A stretch of DNA of 21,962 nucleotides. It comes from Acidimicrobiales bacterium. GTDB lineage: Bacteria; Actinomycetota; Acidimicrobiia; Acidimicrobiales; JABEUL01. The notes under the pieces are model-generated. The model did not search any database, was not told the origin of the DNA, and saw only the letters and a program-made list of their open reading frames with translations. The DNA is taken from contig JABEUL010000336.1 in the NCBI GenBank assembly GCA_013044465.1, forward strand, positions 1 to 21,962. The letters run 5' to 3'. The first letter of the stretch is position 1; each line of letters starts with the position of its first letter. Shown here piece after piece: positions 8,393-16,390 of the stretch. Both the position numbers and the translations under genes were made by a program.

Positions 8393-10240
8393 ATGGAGGA
8401 AGTAAAACCATCTCCCATTGGAACCATAAGTGGTCCCGAAGGAGATGGGCAACAGTCGCTCGAAGAGTGGAGAGGAGTTCTGCGCCACTCAACTGCTCAC
8501 ATAATGGCCCAGGCCGTAATGAGACTTTGGCCTGGCACCCAGCTTGCAATTGGCCCTTCGATCGCAGATGGTTTTTATTATGACTTTAAGCTTCCTAATG
8601 ATCAAAGATTTAAAGAAGAAGATCTGGTCCAAATTGAAAAAGAGATGAAGAAAATCATCAAAGAGAACCAGAGTTTTGTAAGGCAGGAAATTAATATTGA
8701 GCAGGCAAAAGAAGTATTTGGCGACCAGCCATTTAAACTTGAGATAATTGATGCTGTCGAGCAAGCCGGGGCAACCGGAGAGTTCCTAGAGGAGGTCGAA
8801 AAGGGAAACTCAGTCAGTCTTTATAAAAATGGAGATGGCTTCGTAGATCTCTGCCGAGGGCCCCACGTGCCCTCTACGGGACACATCCCAGCTTTTAAGC
8901 TTCTCAGGGTTGCGGGATCTTATTGGCGTGGAAGCGAAGCCAATCCTTCCCTCCAGAGGGTTTATGGGACTGCCTGGGAAAGTAAGGCACTTCTTGATGA
9001 ACACTTGTATCGCTTAGAAGAGGCTGAAAAGCGGGATCATAGACGTCTTGGAGTTGAGATGGATCTCTTCCACTTCCCACCCGAGATTGGGAGTGGGCTA
9101 GCAGTATTTCACCCTAAGGGTGCAAAGATTCGGATGCTCCTAGAGGACTTTTCTAGGCGGGAGCACCTGGAAAATGGTTACGAACCTGTCTGGACCCCCC
9201 ATACTGCCAAAAGTGATCTATTCGCAATTTCGGGTCACTTAGGTTGGTATAAAGAGGGGATGTACCCGGGGATGGAGTTGGATGGTTCGACGTATTACTT
9301 AAAGCCAATGAACTGTCCAATGCATGTTCTCATCTATAAAGACAGACTTAGATCATACAGAGAGCTTCCACTTAGGCTCTATGAACTTGGGACTGTTTAT
9401 CGATACGAAAGATCTGGTGTATTACACGGATTAGCACGAGTAAGGGCTCTCACTCAAGATGATTCTCATATTTTCTGTGCCCCAGATCAACTCCCCCAAG
9501 AGTTAGCATCCATTTTGAAATTTATCCTAAAAACTCTTGCGACTTTTGGCCTGAAAGACTTTCAAGCTGAACTTTCAACTAGGCCCGAGAAATATGTCGG
9601 TGATCCAAAAGATTGGGAATTAGCAACCGAGGCTCTAAGGGATGCCCTTATAAGTGCTGGAATTGACTACGTTGTCTCTGAAGGTGACGGGGCATTTTAC
9701 GCACCAAAGATCGATGTGCATCTAAAAGATGCCATAGGGAGAAAATGGCAAGTATCGACGATGCAAGTCGATCTACAAATGCCCAAACTTTTCGACCTTG
9801 AATTCATTGGAAAGGACAATGAACGTCACCAGCCATATATGGTCCACCGAGTCCTCTTCGGTTCAGTAGAGCGATTTTATGCAATTTTGCTCGAACACTT
9901 CGCAGGCGCAATGCCAACTTGGCTTTGTCCAACTCATGCAAGAGTCCTCCCGGTGAGAAACGACCATGAAGACTACGCCATGGAAATAGTGGCAAAGGCC
10001 AAAGCCGAAGGTCTCTCCTTTGACATGGAAGAGGCCAATGAGCCACTAGGCGCAAGAGTGCGCAAGGCCAAATTGGAGAAACTGCCTTATATTTTAGTAG
10101 TAGGGGATCAAGATGTTGAGGCCAAGACAGTTGGCGTAAATTTGCGCGGAACCAATGATCCAGAACGCGGTGTTGGATCTGGAGAGATCATTGCAAGGAT
10201 TAAATCTGAGATAGATCGGTACGCTCTTGCAGGTGAATAA
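8393..10240 (+). CDS. thrS: Threonyl-tRNA synthetase lacking the N-terminal TGS domain
   Basis: A 615-residue class II synthetase that charges tRNA-Thr. The editing domain is present: HSTAH at 32-36 and CRGPH at 154-158 are its catalytic motifs for clearing Ser-tRNA-Thr. The catalytic core includes the zinc ligand Cys308 in MNCPM, motif 2 around YRYERSGVLHGLARVR, and FTQDD-type TQDDSHIFC. The anticodon-binding domain closes the protein (VPYMLVCGD-type LPYILVVGD). Only about 28 residues precede the editing domain, whereas bacterial ThrRS usually starts with a TGS domain of about 60 residues. The start is firm: an in-frame TAA (8390-8392) directly precedes ATG 8393. It lies 16 nt after mshC with no room for a T-box leader. 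The gene looks intact. Confidence 0.95.
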   Translation: MEEVKPSPIGTISGPEGDGQQSLEEWRGVLRHSTAHIMAQAVMRLWPGTQLAIGPSIADGFYYDFKLPNDQRFKEEDLVQIEKEMKKIIKENQSFVRQEINIEQAKEVFGDQPFKLEIIDAVEQAGATGEFLEEVEKGNSVSLYKNGDGFVDLCRGPHVPSTGHIPAFKLLRVAGSYWRGSEANPSLQRVYGTAWESKALLDEHLYRLEEAEKRDHRRLGVEMDLFHFPPEIGSGLAVFHPKGAKIRMLLEDFSRREHLENGYEPVWTPHTAKSDLFAISGHLGWYKEGMYPGMELDGSTYYLKPMNCPMHVLIYKDRLRSYRELPLRLYELGTVYRYERSGVLHGLARVRALTQDDSHIFCAPDQLPQELASILKFILKTLATFGLKDFQAELSTRPEKYVGDPKDWELATEALRDALISAGIDYVVSEGDGAFYAPKIDVHLKDAIGRKWQVSTMQVDLQMPKLFDLEFIGKDNERHQPYMVHRVLFGSVERFYAILLEHFAGAMPTWLCPTHARVLPVRNDHEDYAMEIVAKAKAEGLSFDMEEANEPLGARVRKAKLEKLPYILVVGDQDVEAKTVGVNLRGTNDPERGVGSGEIIARIKSEIDRYALAGE

Positions 10241-10285
10241 GTTTTTTCTCTGCTTTTGGCATATCGAACTAGGTAATAAATAAGG

Positions 10286-10792
10286 GTGGAGCATATTTTT
10301 GCGCCGTGGCGATCAAAGTGGGTTGAGGCAGTTAAGAAGCCTGAGGAAAAAGAGTGTGCACTTTGTCAAAATATCGCCTCAGGTAGTGACGAGGAAGCAC
10401 TTGTTGTAGCTAGGGGCGATCACGTAGTGGTGATGTTAAATCTTTACCCATACGTTTCGGGGCATTTGATGATTGTTCCAAAGTCTCACGTGCCAATTTT
10501 TGATGACTTGGGCGAAGCAGAGAAGCTAGAGCTTTGGTCTTTTACTGAGAGATCAATAAATGTATTGGGCAACGTGTATGAGCCTGACGGCATGAATATG
10601 GGGGCAAATCTAGGTCAAGCAGGAGGCGCTGGAATCCCAAGCCATCTACACATTCATGTCATGCCCAGATACGGTGGTGACACGGGTTTTATAACCTCAA
10701 TCGGGGAATTGAGGGTAATTTCTGAAGATCTACAAACTACTAGATTAAAGATTGCAAACGCATTTGAAAATCTAAATTCCCAGCATAGCTAG
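10286..10792 (+). CDS. HIT-family protein, probable Ap4A phosphorylase
   Basis: A 168-residue histidine-triad hydrolase/transferase similar to mycobacterial Rv2613c, which phosphorolyses diadenosine tetraphosphate. The triad motif HLHIHVMP occurs in PSHLHIHVMPRYGGD, with the nucleotide-binding MLNLYPYVSGHLMIVPKSHV upstream. The CALC pair near residue 24 could bind zinc. The N-terminus EHIFAPWRSKWVE is characteristic of this branch. The start is GTG with only a poorly placed AGG upstream. Position between thrS and pgsA is the conserved actinobacterial order, supporting orthology. A short hairpin with a T-run follows the stop. Confidence 0.88.
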   Translation: MEHIFAPWRSKWVEAVKKPEEKECALCQNIASGSDEEALVVARGDHVVVMLNLYPYVSGHLMIVPKSHVPIFDDLGEAEKLELWSFTERSINVLGNVYEPDGMNMGANLGQAGGAGIPSHLHIHVMPRYGGDTGFITSIGELRVISEDLQTTRLKIANAFENLNSQHS

Positions 10793-10813
10793 GGCATTTT
10801 AAGCCCATTTTTT
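10792..10813 (+). terminator. Possible rho-independent terminator after the HIT gene
   Basis: GGGC (10792-10795) pairs with GCCC (10803-10806), followed by six T residues at 10808-10813. The stem is only 4 bp, so it may be partial. It suggests that pgsA has its own promoter. Confidence 0.35.
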
Positions 10814-10851
10814 AGTGCAAACATTAGATAGCATTGGCAGGGGAATGCTGG

Positions 10852-10857
10852 TAAGAT
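10852..10857 (+). promoter_or_regulatory. Candidate -10 of a leaderless pgsA promoter
   Basis: TAAGAT ends 6 nt before the pgsA GTG. No good -35 is seen. A hairpin AGCATT (10830-10835) / AATGCT (10844-10849) with a GGCAGGGG loop lies just upstream and might be an operator or a remnant. Confidence 0.3.
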
Positions 10858-10863
10858 TGTGGG

Positions 10864-11766
10864 GTGATCGATGGAAGGCGCCACGTTGGTAGCCAATCAA
10901 GCCGGGGGACAGCAGGTAAATCTCGCCGAAAGAACCCAATAGGGAGAGCATTTCACGCACTTGGGATTACACCTAACCAGGTGACTTTAGTGGGTGTGAT
11001 TCTCGCAGGTATAAGCGCGTATCTAATCGGTCGAGGGTTTCTATGGCTTGGGATTGTTTTTCTTACAGTTTCAGGGTTAACTGATTTTGTAGATGGAGCA
11101 ATAGCACGTGCGGTCGGAGTGCACTCGGTTCGTGGTGCCTTTATTGATTCGGTTGCCGACCGGGTTGTAGACACTCTATTGTTTGGCGGGGTTGCTTGGT
11201 ATCTCATCTCCACCAAACATCCTCATGAAGCAATACTGCCAATTGCAGTATTAGGAGCTGGCTATCTGGTTTCTTATCAAAGAGCCAAAGCTGAATCGCT
11301 AGGCATGTCAGGCAAGGGTGGATTGATGGAGAGGGCTGAGCGTTTAATAGTGCTTGGCGTATCGCTATCATTCAACGGCAAGTTCTTGATTCCAATTCTT
11401 TGGGGACTCTTTATTCTGACAATGGTCACTGTAATTCAGCGTTTCATCAAAGTCTGGGGACAGGCTGCAAAGCTTGATGAAGCTGAATCAAAGTTGTCAC
11501 AGTGGATAGATTTGGCCAAGGAAAAGCGTGAGGCCAGAGTGCAAGATAGGAGCGAGAGAGAACCAATCTTTCATGGAGCCCTAGAACGCTATCGTATTGA
11601 ACGGGCGCAAAAAACCAGGTTAAGTCGTGAGCTAAGGGGCGATACCGGTCCAAAAGCTAGACGAAAGCTCATTCGTGAATCAGAAAGATCACTTCAAGGA
11701 ACTCCCAAAGTGTGGGAGCGATTGAGGGCCAACCGCCCAGGATCCAGAGACCAGTCGACACACTGA
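10864..11766 (+). CDS. pgsA: CDP-alcohol phosphatidyltransferase, probable phosphatidylinositol phosphate synthase
   Basis: A 300-residue integral membrane enzyme that transfers a phosphatidyl group from CDP-diacylglycerol to an alcohol, most likely inositol 3-phosphate, giving the PI precursor of PIMs. The family motif DxxDGxxAR(x8)GxxxDxxxD is complete: D74, D77, G78, A81, R82, G91, D95, D99. Hydrophobic segments cover about residues 38-70, 102-135 and 157-193. GLMERAERLI at 152-161 is the usual cytosolic signature. Residues about 197-300 form a very charged, mostly basic tail with Arg/Lys/Glu-rich helices; mycobacterial PgsA1 ends near residue 217. The HIT and acyltransferase neighbours match the PIM cluster. 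Substrate is inferred from context; other CDP-alcohol enzymes share the motif. Confidence 0.85.
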   Translation: MIDGRRHVGSQSSRGTAGKSRRKNPIGRAFHALGITPNQVTLVGVILAGISAYLIGRGFLWLGIVFLTVSGLTDFVDGAIARAVGVHSVRGAFIDSVADRVVDTLLFGGVAWYLISTKHPHEAILPIAVLGAGYLVSYQRAKAESLGMSGKGGLMERAERLIVLGVSLSFNGKFLIPILWGLFILTMVTVIQRFIKVWGQAAKLDEAESKLSQWIDLAKEKREARVQDRSEREPIFHGALERYRIERAQKTRLSRELRGDTGPKARRKLIRESERSLQGTPKVWERLRANRPGSRDQSTH

Positions 11767-11785
11767 TAATTCACGGGTAGTTCTA

Positions 11786-12688
11786 ATGGCTAAAATTCCG
11801 CCTTCAATGGTGAGAAATGGGTACGTCTATGGTGCCAAGTTAATTCGTAAACTTCCAAATAATATTCTTTCCAAAGGCGTTTACAACCTAGGAAAGTTAG
11901 CCCCAGATTTTTTGCCCTCTAAGCACGATATTGTTGCCAAGCATATGCGCCGTGTTCTAGGCGAGAGTGCAGGTGAAAAAGAAGTTGAAAAGTACGTCAA
12001 AGAAGCATTTGCATCGTATGCCAAATACTGGATCGAAGGAGCACAGGTCCTAACATGGCCGGCAGACAAACTCGAAAGAGCACTAGTTTGCGAGGGGTTT
12101 TCCAACATTACAGAGGCAGTTGACAGTGGACAAGGTGTGGTAGTTGCCCTCGCACATTTGGGTAATTGGGAAGTAGGGGGAGCGTGGTTGGCCAGAAAAG
12201 GCTATCCCATGTGGACAGTAGCTGAGGTGTTGGAGACAGAAGGTCTTTTTGAATTTTTTGTTGAACAACGGGAGCTTCTAGGACTGAAAATTCTTCCCCT
12301 TGCCAAAGACACTGGAACTATTTTGGCCAAACATTTGAAAGAGGCTGGCGTTGTTGGCTTGTTGTGTGATCGCGACATTCAAGGCGGTGGAATTGAAGTT
12401 GAGTTCTTTGGGGAAAAAACTACTCTGCCACCTGGACCTGCGATGCTTGCATATAGATGCAAGGCAAGGCTTGTCACGGCAGGAATCTATACCGGCCAAG
12501 CCGGGGGAGAGACAGGATATTTGGCAGTTGTAAATGATCCAATCGAGATAAATTTCGGTGCAAAATTACGAGATGAGGTAAATAGGCTAACTCAGGTAAT
12601 TGCAAAAGAGCTAGAGGGACTGATAAGTAGAGCTCCAAGTGAATGGCACCTCTTTCAACCTAACTGGCCGAGTGATTCAATTTCGTGA
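11786..12688 (+). CDS. patA: PatA-like phosphatidylinositol mannoside acyltransferase
   Basis: A 300-residue peripheral membrane acyltransferase of the LABLAT/HtrB lipid-A acyltransferase superfamily. In actinobacteria the orthologue at this position (Rv2611c) acylates the mannose of PIMs. The catalytic block AHLGNWEVGG includes His124 and a nearby acidic residue (Glu129). The later CDRDIQGGGIEVEFFG and the closing PSEWHLFQPNWPSD are typical of the actinobacterial PatA branch. The ATG start has only a weak GGGTAG site. It sits 19 nt after pgsA and 18 nt before a diguanylate cyclase. No signal peptide is evident. Length and motif order match the family, so the gene looks functional. Confidence 0.87.
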   Translation: MAKIPPSMVRNGYVYGAKLIRKLPNNILSKGVYNLGKLAPDFLPSKHDIVAKHMRRVLGESAGEKEVEKYVKEAFASYAKYWIEGAQVLTWPADKLERALVCEGFSNITEAVDSGQGVVVALAHLGNWEVGGAWLARKGYPMWTVAEVLETEGLFEFFVEQRELLGLKILPLAKDTGTILAKHLKEAGVVGLLCDRDIQGGGIEVEFFGEKTTLPPGPAMLAYRCKARLVTAGIYTGQAGGETGYLAVVNDPIEINFGAKLRDEVNRLTQVIAKELEGLISRAPSEWHLFQPNWPSDSIS

Positions 12689-12706
12689 CTAGATTTGGTT
12701 ATATAA

Positions 12707-14062
12707 GTGAGTAATAATCCTGACATATTTGAACTTATTTTAGAGTCAGTTCCTGAAGGAGTCATGTTGCTAAATGGCCAAGGAGTGGTCACTATTGCGA
12801 ACCGAGCGGCGTACACTTTACTGGGTTCAACTAGAGAATCTGTTTATGGCCACAATTATAGGGATTTGATCAAATCTTTTGTTGAGCAAGGGGGCGAGGT
12901 TAAAGATGAAGACGGGGGCCTTGTAAAATTAGAAGACCATCCAATCTTAAAAACTCTGAGTGATGGAAAGACCAGAACCGACGTCTTACTTGGCTTGACA
13001 CTGCCTGGGGCAGAGCCGATTTGGCTTAGGGTTAATACCAGTTCCCTTCGACAAAACCGAGAAGGATTGCCAGCTAATTTGGATGAAGCGGGCCACCAAG
13101 TTGTTGTGAGCATGCGAAATGTCACATGGCAACATCAAAGCCAGGAGAAACTCGCAAGGGCTCTTGAGGATCTAGCTGCAGAACGGGAGTTCTTGCGGGT
13201 CCTTTTGGATAATCTGCAAGAGGGAATAATTGCAGTCGATGAGCATGGGCACTTTACAGTGTTTAATCCGGCCTCGGCGAGGTTTCACGGCATTTCCGAT
13301 ACATCCAAGTTAATTGGTAAAGTCCCAACCGGATCAGATCTAGAACTTCCTGATGGAACTCGACTTTCTCCAAAAGAGAACCCTTTGCTGAGAGCACTTG
13401 AGGGTGAACACATTAGGAATGAATCTTTAATTATTGATCATCCGCCACATCCCAAGCGAGAGATCTTGGCCACCGCTCAATCCCTGCATGATTCTAATGG
13501 CAACTTAATCGGTGCTGTAGTTGCCATGCATGATGTGACTGAACAAAAAAGAGTTGAGCGAGAGTTGGCTGATTTAGCCATGCGCGATCCACTTACAGGT
13601 GTGGCCAATCGTCTCAAATTTGATGATGAACTGGCAGATGCTGTGTCAGAAAGTGAAGTAAATGGCACTACACTGGCAGTCTTCATGGTTGATTTAGATG
13701 GTTTTAAAGCTATCAATGATTCATATGGACACCAAGTCGGAGATGAAGTTTTACGTCACGTGGCGAGACGGCTGAGGCAAGCAACTAGACCAAAAGACAC
13801 AGTAGCTCGCATCGGAGGAGACGAATTCGTGGTTATTTGTGCGCTTGATACACCACATATTGAAGTGAAAACTCTCTATGGACGCCTTGAGTCAAGCCTC
13901 AAGGATTCAATAGCTACAGAGGAAGGCGTAGTGCACATCAGGGCGAGTTTGGGATATGCCCTACGAGAGCCTCATTCAAAAGTGACAGCCTTAGATCTTT
14001 TAAGAGGTGCGGACAATCAGATGTATAAGCAAAAAGCGGCCAAAAAAGAGATCAGTGAATAG
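12707..14062 (+). CDS. PAS-PAS-GGDEF diguanylate cyclase
   Basis: A 451-residue soluble signalling protein predicted to make cyclic di-GMP from two GTP. PAS domain 1 covers about residues 5-130 and PAS domain 2 about 158-282, joined by a helical segment rich in Glu/Lys/Arg (about 140-165). The GGDEF domain runs from about 288 to 445, starting with the usual DPLTGVANRLKFDDEL. The active-site motif GGDEF (370-374) is intact, and the inhibitory c-di-GMP site RxxD (RPKD, 361-364) lies exactly five residues upstream, so product inhibition is expected. There is no transmembrane segment, so the signal sensed by the PAS domains is cytoplasmic and unknown. GTG start without a clear ribosome site. Its place between patA and pimA is unlike the mycobacterial order. 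Confidence 0.9.
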   Translation: MSNNPDIFELILESVPEGVMLLNGQGVVTIANRAAYTLLGSTRESVYGHNYRDLIKSFVEQGGEVKDEDGGLVKLEDHPILKTLSDGKTRTDVLLGLTLPGAEPIWLRVNTSSLRQNREGLPANLDEAGHQVVVSMRNVTWQHQSQEKLARALEDLAAEREFLRVLLDNLQEGIIAVDEHGHFTVFNPASARFHGISDTSKLIGKVPTGSDLELPDGTRLSPKENPLLRALEGEHIRNESLIIDHPPHPKREILATAQSLHDSNGNLIGAVVAMHDVTEQKRVERELADLAMRDPLTGVANRLKFDDELADAVSESEVNGTTLAVFMVDLDGFKAINDSYGHQVGDEVLRHVARRLRQATRPKDTVARIGGDEFVVICALDTPHIEVKTLYGRLESSLKDSIATEEGVVHIRASLGYALREPHSKVTALDLLRGADNQMYKQKAAKKEISE

Positions 14063-14070
14063 GCCTGACT

Positions 14071-15228
14071 TTGTTAATAGATCTAGTTTGCCCATATAGC
14101 TTTGACGTTCCAGGCGGTGTGCAGCGTCAAGTTGTCCTCTTGGCTAAGGCTTATGCGAAACTTGGCCATGGAGTGAGAATCTGGGGCATTTCCAAGCGTC
14201 GGCTTTCTAACATCGAAGGTATTGAAGAAGATCTTTTAATAACTGAGAGCCCAGATGCCGGTGAGATTAGCTATGTTCACCTTGGGCCAAGTATTAGTTT
14301 CAAATCGAACGGATCAGTAGCTCCAATTGGACTACATCCTTCCTCGATGGTTAAAGCATTTTATGAGCTTGTCTCGCTCAAATCTGATGTCACACATATT
14401 CATGAACCCCTTGTACCAGGCCCTCCACTTGAATCGCTTCTCATGGCAAAGTCTAAAAAAAAGGTATGCACTTTTCATCGTATGGGGGTAGATCCGCTTT
14501 ACAAAGTAGAAGGAAGACTCTTTGGACATTTCTTAAAAGAATCGCATCTGTTAGCCGCGGTTAGCGAGTCTGCAAAAGAAACTATTTTTGAAATTGCAGG
14601 AGTTGAAGCTCAAGTGGCATTCAATGGTGTGGACTTAGAAAGATTTGGCCGCATTGGAGGTGAGATACCTGATTCAATTAGTAAAAGACCAGATTTTTCA
14701 CCCGGAAGCGAGTATGTCTTATTTATCGGAAGACATGAAAAAAGAAAGGGTCTTCAGATTCTCATTGAATCATATTTGGAACTACTTGGAAATCCCGAAA
14801 TTTCACTTCCCGAGCTCTGGATCAGCGGACTAGGTCCCTTGACAAAAGACCTTGAGGAGCAATTTGGAAAAGTCAAAGGAATCAAATTTATAGGGATGCT
14901 TCCCATGGACGATTTGATTACTGTGCTTAAAGGAGCCAAACTGCTCGTGGCACCATCTCTTGGAGGCGAGTCATTTGGACTTGTTTTGATTGAAGCTATG
15001 GCATGTTCAACACCAGTAATTTGTTCAGATATCCCTGGCTACAGAGAAGTTATGGACTATCCTGAGGCTTTGTTTAAACCAAATGACCCTAAAGACTTAG
15101 GAAGAGTCATGGTGCAATACTTGGTAAATGAGGCAAAAAGGCTTGAATTAAAGGCGAATTGCACACGCAGAGCCCAACAATTTGGGATAATGGAACTGGC
15201 AAAATGGTATGAAGACAGATTTGAGTGA
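14071..15228 (+). CDS. pimA: PimA-like phosphatidylinositol mannosyltransferase (GT4)
   Basis: A 385-residue GT-B glycosyltransferase that transfers mannose from GDP-mannose to phosphatidylinositol at the cytoplasmic membrane face, the first PIM step. The N-terminus LVCPYSFDVPGGVQRQV is the PimA acceptor-loop signature. THIHEP, FHRMG and FNGVDLERF follow in GT4 order. The sugar-nucleotide EX7E motif is at Glu300 and Glu308 (GESFGLVLIEAM). It begins with TTG, 8 nt after the cyclase, with an AGGCC site about 8 nt upstream; the alignment of the N-terminus to the family fixes this start. Intact and of typical length. It acts with PgsA and PatA encoded just upstream. Confidence 0.9.
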   Translation: MLIDLVCPYSFDVPGGVQRQVVLLAKAYAKLGHGVRIWGISKRRLSNIEGIEEDLLITESPDAGEISYVHLGPSISFKSNGSVAPIGLHPSSMVKAFYELVSLKSDVTHIHEPLVPGPPLESLLMAKSKKKVCTFHRMGVDPLYKVEGRLFGHFLKESHLLAAVSESAKETIFEIAGVEAQVAFNGVDLERFGRIGGEIPDSISKRPDFSPGSEYVLFIGRHEKRKGLQILIESYLELLGNPEISLPELWISGLGPLTKDLEEQFGKVKGIKFIGMLPMDDLITVLKGAKLLVAPSLGGESFGLVLIEAMACSTPVICSDIPGYREVMDYPEALFKPNDPKDLGRVMVQYLVNEAKRLELKANCTRRAQQFGIMELAKWYEDRFE

Positions 15229-15257
15229 GATGAATTTTAAGACAGGCGGTTTATCCT

Positions 15258-16127
15258 TTGTCAGTTAACAATGAAAGAACAAGAGATTCGTTACCCAAGC
15301 GTGGGTTAGATTCAGCGTGGTTCCTAGACGTTCAAAAAAGAGAAAAGCGGATCAAAAGTAATGTTTTGGTCGCAGAGGGTTTTGTTTCACTTTGGGCAGC
15401 CATATTAGGTGTAATTGTTGGTTGGTTAGTCGGTCGCATAATTGGTGCCATTGCAGTAGCGGTGGTGTTTTTGGTAGTTTCAAATATTTTGATAATTCGC
15501 TTCGTTAATAGCTCTGGAACTAAATTGGCCTTGGATCTTTTTGGGAGCAAGATGATGCTTCTTAAAGATGCTGAGGTGATGGGAATATCAAAAGAGAAAA
15601 TCGAAAGGGTATTCAATATCATTGAAAGGCTCTGCATCCAAGACGGGATAAGCGACTGTGAAATATATGTTATTGACTTTCCATCGGTAAACTCCTTGGC
15701 AATTGAAGACAAAAAGGGGCGAGCATTTATCCTGACCAAAGGAGCGGTCAATACGTTAGATCGTATGAAAATGGAAGCGCTTTTGGGTCACGAGATCGGC
15801 GTCTTGAGATCCCAGGTCGGCCATTTGGGTGGGGTTGAGATGGCAATGTTTAAGCTGTCGTCGTTTTTCCCTCCTTTACGTAAATTACAGGGTAGCTTCA
15901 ATGATCCCCTAGCTCCAATTAGCGCAGATTTATATGCAATTGGACTCACTAGGTATCCGCCTGCCCTCATAGACCTTTTAAGTGGTGACTCTAGCGACCA
16001 CAGTGAACTACCTCAAATAGAGCCATTTAGAAAATTATGGCTCTTCCCGCTCCAAAATGAAGGAACCATGGCAGTCGAGCAGATGGTTTCCATCGACGAG
16101 AGAGTAGAGATCCTTTCAGATTTCTAA
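15258..16127 (+). CDS. Membrane M48-like protein with degenerate metalloprotease motif
   Basis: A 289-residue protein related to HtpX/M48 peptidases. Two membrane helices (about residues 40-82) follow a basic cytosolic N-terminus. The peptidase-like domain has the expected blocks: SVNSLAIEDKKGRAFILTKG (M48 reads NAFATG-type), then LLGHEIGVLRS where HExxH should be, ADLYAIGLTRYPPALI, and a C-terminal SIDERVEIL. The zinc motif is broken: His178-Glu179 are kept but the second His is Val182, and the downstream zinc-binding Glu before the ADLYAIGLTRYPP block appears lost as well. It is therefore probably not a protease but a structural or regulatory relative. TTG start with AGGCGG 8 nt upstream; 29 nt after pimA, so likely the end of that transcript. 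The reading frame is clean, so the loss is not simple decay. Confidence 0.75.
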   Translation: MSVNNERTRDSLPKRGLDSAWFLDVQKREKRIKSNVLVAEGFVSLWAAILGVIVGWLVGRIIGAIAVAVVFLVVSNILIIRFVNSSGTKLALDLFGSKMMLLKDAEVMGISKEKIERVFNIIERLCIQDGISDCEIYVIDFPSVNSLAIEDKKGRAFILTKGAVNTLDRMKMEALLGHEIGVLRSQVGHLGGVEMAMFKLSSFFPPLRKLQGSFNDPLAPISADLYAIGLTRYPPALIDLLSGDSSDHSELPQIEPFRKLWLFPLQNEGTMAVEQMVSIDERVEILSDF

Positions 16128-16245
16128 TTGAGGCAGTTTTTTGCCCATGGTGGAAAAATGTTATTCCTAAAAGTTGGTCCAAAAAATTCATTTGACGTCG
16201 CTCTAAATTGCCAGAGAATCACGCAAAACCCTTTCATATAACCAC

Positions 16246-16262
16246 AGGAAATTGCATTTCCT
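16246..16262. repeat. 17-bp inverted repeat (7-3-7)
   Basis: AGGAAAT (16246-16252), spacer TGC, ATTTCCT (16256-16262), perfectly complementary. It could be an operator or a small RNA hairpin; no T-run follows, so it is not a standard terminator. Confidence 0.5.
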
Positions 16263-16337
16263 TCCAAGATTATATGCGTTTTACAGGAAAAAGACCCAAA
16301 GGATTACGAGCGAGGATGCACTTCGACTTGACCGAGT

Positions 16338-16373
16338 TTAGACAAACTTAGACAGCTTAGACAAACTTAGACA
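16338..16373. repeat. Four phased TTAGACA repeats (iteron- or operator-like)
   Basis: TTAGACA begins at 16338, 16348, 16357 and 16367, i.e. spaced 10, 9 and 10 nt, about one helical turn. The second pair repeats the first as a 19-nt unit. They end 17 nt before the GTG of the ATPase pseudogene and overlap where its -35 region would be, which suggests binding sites for a regulator on one face of the helix. Confidence 0.65.
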
Positions 16374-16390
16374 TTTATAAACTAAATAGC

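Larger units (their letters stand above)
16128..16390. other. Intergenic segment with repeats upstream of the ATPase pseudogene
   Basis: About 260 nt without a gene. It holds a 17-bp inverted repeat at 16246-16262, four TTAGACA heptamers at 16338-16373, and a TATAAA hexamer at 16376-16381 ending 9 nt before the GTG of the decayed ATPase gene. I see no convincing terminator for the upstream gene. Confidence 0.6.

Noticed and set aside
10845..10892. 15-codon Trp-rich leader peptide reading before pgsA (MLVRLWGDRWKAPRW)
   Set aside because: The AGGGG lies directly against the ATG, too close for a ribosome site, and it overlaps the pgsA start in another frame.
16338..16373. CRISPR array
   Set aside because: The repeats are 7 nt with 2-3 nt between them, far too short for repeats and spacers, and there are no cas genes.
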